Positions 16,498 to 20,673 of a stretch of 20,673 nt of DNA are shown here, one piece after another. The notes under the pieces were generated by a model. The model was not told the DNA's origin and searched no databases. It was given only the letters and a program-made list of their open reading frames with translations. Every line of letters begins with the position of its first letter. Positions within the stretch are counted from its first letter, which is position 1. The DNA is from Anaerolineae bacterium (lineage in GTDB: Bacteria; Chloroflexota; Anaerolineae; JAAYZQ01), in assembly GCA_016926595.1 (NCBI GenBank), contig JAFGOG010000441.1, positions 1 to 20,673 of the forward strand, given 5' to 3'. A program made the translations under genes and the position numbers.

Positions 16498-17328
16498 TCA
16501 GCGGATTTTGGCGCGAATCTCGCCAGCGGTTTGTTTCAAGCTGGCCTGGCGCTGGAGGACGGCGGCGGCCATCTGCAGATACTCTCGCGCCAGGTAGCCG
16601 ATCTCGTCTCTGCGCCCGGCCAACGGCGCCAGGGCAGCCGGGTCAAATTGCCCCTCCTGGACCTGTTTCAGCTCGTCGGTCATCCGCATGAGTGGGATGT
16701 GGACCTGGCGAGCGGTGATCCACGCCACCACCACCGCCGCCACCAAAAAGAGGAGCGGAGCCAGGGCAATGGTCAGCCAGGCCAGATCGGTGAAGGTACT
16801 CACCTCGCTGCGTAACTCTGACAGCGCATCGCTGCGGGTCCCGATCAGGCGGTCGATCTGATCAAAAATCGGATCGACCAGCGCGTAGGCCTGAGCGTCC
16901 AGGGCCACGACGGCATCCCACTCCTCCTCGTCGACGGCCTGGACGACCTGGTCAAAATGCTGGCGCAGAGCTGCCAGGTCCTGGATCAACTGGTCCAGGG
17001 CAGCTCTTTCCTCGGGCAGCTCGCTGGTGGCAGCCATCTCTACCAGTGATTGCTGCAAGCGAGCATAACTGCTCTGATACTCGGCCAGCATGTCATAGTC
17101 GCCAGTCAGCTCATAGTCGTTGAGCGCTTTTTCAAACTGCTGCAGATAGAGCTGGGCCTGGTAGAGCTGCCGGGCTTGGGTATAGGTGGTGCGCGCCTCG
17201 GCGTTATAAGCCATCGCGTCGATGGAAGTCTTGATAAAGCCTGTCAGGATGATCACGCCGACCAGGAAGAGGAGGGTAAACACCAGGTTGAGCCGGCTTT
17301 GCGTGGAGACAAAATGGGATCCTTTCAT
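16498..17328 (-). CDS. HAMP-containing membrane receptor without output domain
   Basis: A 276-residue membrane protein. Helix 1 (about 13-33, LNLVFTLLFLVGVIILTGFI) leads to a helical sensor region of about 150 residues, a CHASE3/four-helix-bundle type fold judged from its heptad-rich helices. Helix 2 (about 182-205) is followed by a HAMP-like linker (IPLMRMTDELKQVQEGQFD, ending RRDEIGYLAREYLQMA) and a short coiled coil. No kinase, cyclase or methyl-accepting domain follows. The ATG is 6 nt after GAGGAG. It is last in the operon, 15 nt after its neighbour. It probably senses something outside the membrane and passes the signal to a partner, perhaps the adenylate cyclase of the operon. Confidence 0.75.
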   Translation of the reverse strand: MKGSHFVSTQSRLNLVFTLLFLVGVIILTGFIKTSIDAMAYNAEARTTYTQARQLYQAQLYLQQFEKALNDYELTGDYDMLAEYQSSYARLQQSLVEMAATSELPEERAALDQLIQDLAALRQHFDQVVQAVDEEEWDAVVALDAQAYALVDPIFDQIDRLIGTRSDALSELRSEVSTFTDLAWLTIALAPLLFLVAAVVVAWITARQVHIPLMRMTDELKQVQEGQFDPAALAPLAGRRDEIGYLAREYLQMAAAVLQRQASLKQTAGEIRAKIR

Positions 17329-17343
17329 GGTAAAACTCCTCTG

Positions 17344-18243
17344 TCAGCGATTGGGACCCGAGATTTTCAGGCGGCGGCGGCGCGATTCGTAAAGCTCCTC
17401 GCGCAGGTCATCGATCTCTTGTTTCAGCGCTTCATCGCGCGCGTCAAGAGCCCCGGCGAAGGCATCCAGGGCGCGGGCAAAACCGCCGGCCGGGCCTCCT
17501 CTTTTGAGCAAGCTATCCACCAGGCCAGACCGGTAGCGATCGCCACCGATGGCGATCACGGCATTGGTCAGGTCCACGACCGGCCGGGTGAGGCGGGCGA
17601 TGGCATGATAACCTACCAGCGCGAGGAGGAGCATGGCGACCAGGGCGATCGCTGTGCCCAGGAGGGCAAACGCGACATCTTGAGGAAAGAGCCAGGCTGT
17701 GTAGAGGCGGTAGGCATCGAGGCTGGCGATCAAGTCGGCAAGCAGCCATTGCAGATCCTCATGCTCATCCTGGAGCCCGAACACGCCGTCGACGGCGGCA
17801 TCCACATCGCCTGAATCGTAGGCCTCTACCAGGTCGTCGAAGGAGTGGCGATGCTGGCCCAGCATCGCTCGGAACTCGCCCAGGAGGTCAATGTCCTCCT
17901 GTTCATAGTCGAGCTCTTCAGTGAAATGGCCTTCGACGATCAGGTCGTCGAGCAGCCGGTCGATCTCGGCCGCGTCGGCCGCCGCCGCGTCCAGCTCGTC
18001 TCCCAGAGATGTCTCATAGTCCAGGGCGTAGAGAAAAGCGAGCTCGTTGAGCTGCATGTCGCGCAGTGAAACGCTGACCTGGTCCTCCAGGGTGGCCAGG
18101 GCGTCAATGCGCTCCCAGGTCATTTCCAAAGCGTCGAGGTTATAGACTGCGGCGAATGATCCGAGCAGAACGGCCAGGGCCATGCACAACAAGGTAAATC
18201 CCAGCCAGCCTATTGAAAAGAACGAGCGCATCAGGTTTCTCAT
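17344..18243 (-). CDS. Receptor-like membrane protein with coiled-coil tail
   Basis: A 299-residue protein, built like the next gene: membrane helix 1 (about 6-32), a very acidic helical extracytoplasmic region (rich in D and E, for example LDAAAADAAEIDRLLDDLI), membrane helix 2 (about 192-215, FALLGTAIALVAMLLLALVG), then a HAMP-like but degenerate linker (ARLTRPVVDLTNAVIAIGG) and a basic coiled coil (EALKQEIDDLREELYESRRRR). The start at 18243 (MRNLMRSFF) is 8 nt after AGGAG; a GTG at 18249 in the same frame is too close to that site. No output domain. Similar membrane layout in all three proteins suggests they interact. Function not established. Confidence 0.7.
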   Translation of the reverse strand: MRNLMRSFFSIGWLGFTLLCMALAVLLGSFAAVYNLDALEMTWERIDALATLEDQVSVSLRDMQLNELAFLYALDYETSLGDELDAAAADAAEIDRLLDDLIVEGHFTEELDYEQEDIDLLGEFRAMLGQHRHSFDDLVEAYDSGDVDAAVDGVFGLQDEHEDLQWLLADLIASLDAYRLYTAWLFPQDVAFALLGTAIALVAMLLLALVGYHAIARLTRPVVDLTNAVIAIGGDRYRSGLVDSLLKRGGPAGGFARALDAFAGALDARDEALKQEIDDLREELYESRRRRLKISGPNR

Positions 18244-18261
18244 CGGCACGTCTCCTGCGAC

Positions 18262-19935
18262 CTATTTGTCGGCCATCACAAGCGCGCCATCCCAATTGGC
18301 AGGGAGGGAGCGTTCGGACCATTCAAAGCAGCGCTCGAGGTAGTAGCGGGCTGTGGCATCGCCCGGGTCCGTGGCCAGCACGGCGTCAAAGGCCTGCTGG
18401 GCCTCGGCGAACCGGCCTTGACCGTAGCGGGCGATGCCCCGCTCAAAGTCATCCTTCGTGGCGTTCCTGCGGGCCACCACCTCGTCGGGCAGGCCCTCAT
18501 ACACCTCATAGATAGCCAGCGGAGCCTGCCGTCCTTTGACATGCGCTTGGCCCAGGTAACGCATCCGGTACGATGCCGGCTGTTCGAGGCTGTCCACGGT
18601 GTCCTGGCTGACGATCATCGACGTGCCATAGAACTTGTTCAGGCCCTCGATGCGGGAGGTGAGGTTGACATTGTCCGAGAAGGCATCGCCCTGTATCCGG
18701 CGCTCTTCGCCGATCATGCCCACCATCATGTGCCCGACGTGGATGCCGATTCCGACTGTGACCGGATCGTAGCCACGCCGGGCGAGCAGGTCGTTGAATG
18801 CTTGCACCCTCGCCTGCTTTTCAATGCCGGCCTGAACGGCATCATCCACACCGTAGGGGAAAATGGCCATCATGCCGTCGCCCAGGAATTTGACGATAAA
18901 ACCCTCGTGCTGCTGGATCACCGGGCTGACCAGCTTGAGGTATTCGTTGACAAAATCGAAATTCTCCTGGGGGCTCATCCTCTCAGAAACGGTGGTAAAG
19001 CCGCGGATGTCGGAGAACATGACGGCCATTTCGGCGCTGACGTGGTCGCCCAGGTTGACTTCGGTGATCGTCGGTTTTTCCAGGAATTCGAGGTACTGCT
19101 CCGGGATAAAGCGCGAAGCCGAGTCCAAAAACTGATCCTTGAGGCGGTTGGATTCGGTGATCGACGTCGCCATGGCGTCGATGGCCTGCGCGAGCTGTCC
19201 CAGCTCGTCGCGGCGCTGCAAAAAAGGGGTGAGCATCTCGGAGCGGTACGTGTTGTTCTGAAAGGCCACGATGGCACCGGTCAGCGTGTGCAGTGGCTGG
19301 CTGACCTGGTTGGTGAGCGCCATGGCCAGCACCAGCAACCCGGCCAGGATCAGAATGGCCCAGCGCCCGGTGTTGGCCGACGCCTGCACGGCTCTTTCGA
19401 TCCAATCCGCCTGGCTGGCCACCCGCTGCAACTCCTGGGCACCGAGGACGGCCAGGCGGGTTTGCATCTCGGCCGCGATCGGATCCGCCTCTTCTTTGAC
19501 GCGCAGCAGGGCGGCTTGCGGGTCATAGCTGCTGCTGTAGGTAGATTGGTAGATCGGGTCCAGCGCAGCGTCGTATTGGGCGCGCAGCGCGTCGATCTCG
19601 TCCAGGGCCTGGTTCACTTGCTCGTCGGCGGCATACAACTCGGGACTGCTCAAAAAGTCATAGAACTGGGCGCCATAGTCGTACACCTGGGTCCACTTTT
19701 CCAGGTTGTCGGTGAGGAGGGCATTCTTGATGGCCACCTGCTCACGCGCCAGGTCCGATTGGGCGCGGCGGCTGCGATCGAGCACCTGGGCGCCGGCGCG
19801 CAGATCGGTCACCTGCACCTGAAAGTCCGCGACGTTGATGATGCTTAGGGCGGCGATAGAAGCCGCCACGAGCGACAGCAAGCCAAAAACGATAAAGAGC
19901 CTGGTCTGAGTGGAGAGGTCGGTGAGCAAACGCAT
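18262..19935 (-). CDS. Membrane class III adenylate cyclase with HAMP and TPR-like tail
   Basis: A 557-residue enzyme. Membrane helices (about 12-35 and 191-209) flank a helical sensor region; a HAMP segment (about 209-262) leads to the cyclase domain (about 298-480). Key residues are present: metal ligands D309 (MFSDIRGF) and D353 (FLGDGMMAIF), adenine-selecting K349 and D421, and transition-state N424 and R428 (SDNVNLTSR). The K/D pair predicts ATP rather than GTP as substrate, giving cAMP. A TPR-like repeat (about 495-535, FERGIARYGQGRFAEAQQAFDAVLATDPGDATARYYL) ends the protein. The start at 19935 follows GGAGG by 5 nt; an upstream in-frame extension to 20124 overlaps the preceding gene and is not coding. 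It sits first of three similar membrane proteins. Confidence 0.93.
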   Translation of the reverse strand: MRLLTDLSTQTRLFIVFGLLSLVAASIAALSIINVADFQVQVTDLRAGAQVLDRSRRAQSDLAREQVAIKNALLTDNLEKWTQVYDYGAQFYDFLSSPELYAADEQVNQALDEIDALRAQYDAALDPIYQSTYSSSYDPQAALLRVKEEADPIAAEMQTRLAVLGAQELQRVASQADWIERAVQASANTGRWAILILAGLLVLAMALTNQVSQPLHTLTGAIVAFQNNTYRSEMLTPFLQRRDELGQLAQAIDAMATSITESNRLKDQFLDSASRFIPEQYLEFLEKPTITEVNLGDHVSAEMAVMFSDIRGFTTVSERMSPQENFDFVNEYLKLVSPVIQQHEGFIVKFLGDGMMAIFPYGVDDAVQAGIEKQARVQAFNDLLARRGYDPVTVGIGIHVGHMMVGMIGEERRIQGDAFSDNVNLTSRIEGLNKFYGTSMIVSQDTVDSLEQPASYRMRYLGQAHVKGRQAPLAIYEVYEGLPDEVVARRNATKDDFERGIARYGQGRFAEAQQAFDAVLATDPGDATARYYLERCFEWSERSLPANWDGALVMADK

Positions 19936-19946
19936 GGCATCCTCCG

Positions 19947-20528
19947 CTAATTGTTGTGCAACACATTGTTCTGGGCTGAGCTGGTGTACAAACTGATCCC
20001 TGTGCCATTGCCCGAGAGCACGTTGCGCTGCCCAGCCCCGCTGCCGCCGATCCAGTTGGAGGCCGAGACCACCAGGAGACCATCCCCGCCAAAGTGCGTG
20101 ATGTACAGCCCATAGATCTGGCAAGAGTCATCGCCCAGGTAGAGACCGCTGAAGCTGCCCCCCTGGCCGTTGAGCATCACGCCCGGCGCGTTGCTTCCAG
20201 CATCCCACACGCTGCTGGCATCGATCGTCACCGTCTCGTCCAGCGAGGGCAACACGCCCTCACCGGCATCGACATAGATATTCATGGCCGTCTGGAAGGT
20301 GATGGTGTCGGCTCCCGGATAGGCGTTGGCCTCCTCGATGGCGGCCCGCAGGGTGCAGCGCCACTGGGCATCGACGCACATCCCATCGCCGGGCAGCCAG
20401 TCGTGGGCATCGGCGTCGTCCGAGCTGCTGTTCACCACGAAACTTTCGGCGCGGACTGGCCTCGGTGTGCTGGTCGTCAAGCTCACCAACCCCAGGGCCA
20501 AGATCAGGACAAGGATCGATTTCTTCAT
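19947..20528 (-). CDS. Short secreted CSLREA-domain protein
   Basis: A 193-residue exported protein. Signal peptide 1-27 (MKKSILVLILALGLVSLTTS, cleavage near VRA-ES), then the CSLREA-type module: FVVNSSSDDAD and GMCVDAQWRCTLRAAIEEANAYPGADTITF (CTLRAAIEEANA at 58-69). The rest looks like the start of a right-handed beta-helix (GLYITHFGGDGLLV, GTGISLYTSSAQNNVLHNN). CSLREA proteins are usually several hundred residues longer, so this stops after one or two helical turns and may be truncated. Start 20528 is chosen because GGAG lies 8 nt before it and the signal peptide begins there. It lies 11 nt before the cyclase gene and may share its mRNA. Function unknown. Confidence 0.75.
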   Translation of the reverse strand: MKKSILVLILALGLVSLTTSTPRPVRAESFVVNSSSDDADAHDWLPGDGMCVDAQWRCTLRAAIEEANAYPGADTITFQTAMNIYVDAGEGVLPSLDETVTIDASSVWDAGSNAPGVMLNGQGGSFSGLYLGDDSCQIYGLYITHFGGDGLLVVSASNWIGGSGAGQRNVLSGNGTGISLYTSSAQNNVLHNN

Positions 20529-20673
20529 GGGACACGCTCCTCTCTCCCGCATGTAACCATGCTGACCGTGCCAATGCTTGCTTTGTACGCAGTACCGCAA
20601 AACTCGCTATGGAACTTGACAAAAAGGGTTCTCATGGCAGGATAACTCCATCTTGACAGAGAAGGAGTGGGCC

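Noticed and set aside
18418..19848. Open frame of 476 codons on the plus strand
   Set aside because: Antisense to the adenylate cyclase, whose catalytic residues are all intact on the other strand.
19936..20124. In-frame N-terminal extension of the adenylate cyclase
   Set aside because: It overlaps the CSLREA gene in another frame, has no signal features, and the start at 19935 has a good ribosome site.

Overview
The window is high-GC bacterial DNA. It contains secreted proteins with SdrD B-like and GYWKNH modules, a short CSLREA-type secreted protein, HAMP receptors next to a class III cyclase, and sigma70-type promoters very close to consensus. This mixture fits a filamentous Chloroflexota (Anaerolineae/Caldilineae-like) genome. 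That placement is inferred from gene style, not from a marker gene.

Left part (1-5000): a decayed methionyl-tRNA synthetase gene (about 83-948), its terminator, and an autoregulated toxin-antitoxin pair (ribbon-helix-helix antitoxin plus MazF/PemK toxin). A second, separate 26-codon metG scrap follows at 1823-1900. Next comes a PerR-like Fur-family repressor (1981-2421) ahead of catalase-peroxidase katG (2689-4884). Between perR and katG lies a very long, nearly perfect hairpin and an extended Shine-Dalgarno sequence with no ordinary start codon behind it.

Centre (5057-15225): the most interesting part. A lasso-peptide-type RiPP operon runs on the minus strand from a consensus promoter at 12474-12502. 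In transcription order it holds a PqqD-like RRE (B1), a transglutaminase-like leader peptidase (B2), a short precursor gene of 49 codons (11369-11518), an asparagine-synthetase-like macrolactam cyclase (C), a phosphoribosyltransferase fused to a second PqqD/RRE domain, and an HPr-kinase-like kinase. The precursor has the full lasso leader signature YxxPxL...G...T and a very acidic predicted core, NVGDLDDDGTLGTAWAGL. No exporter or isopeptidase gene is seen. Two large, paralogous, exported proteins flank the operon, one downstream on the same strand (5131-7452) and one divergent upstream (12805-15153). They share an N-terminal domain of about 350-400 residues and a GYWKN motif found nowhere else in the window.

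Right part (15233-20673): a degenerate receiver-domain protein and a complete OmpR-type response regulator on the plus strand, converging on a minus-strand operon. That operon encodes a short CSLREA secreted protein, a membrane-bound class III adenylate cyclase with HAMP and TPR-like parts, and two receptor-like membrane proteins with no output domain. The close spacing suggests a multi-subunit cAMP signalling unit.

How the parts may work together: PerR probably controls the peroxide response with katG. The central operon should make a modified lasso-like peptide whose extra steps would use PRPP and a nucleotide triphosphate. The flanking exported paralogs may belong to the same system, but only position and shared architecture support that.
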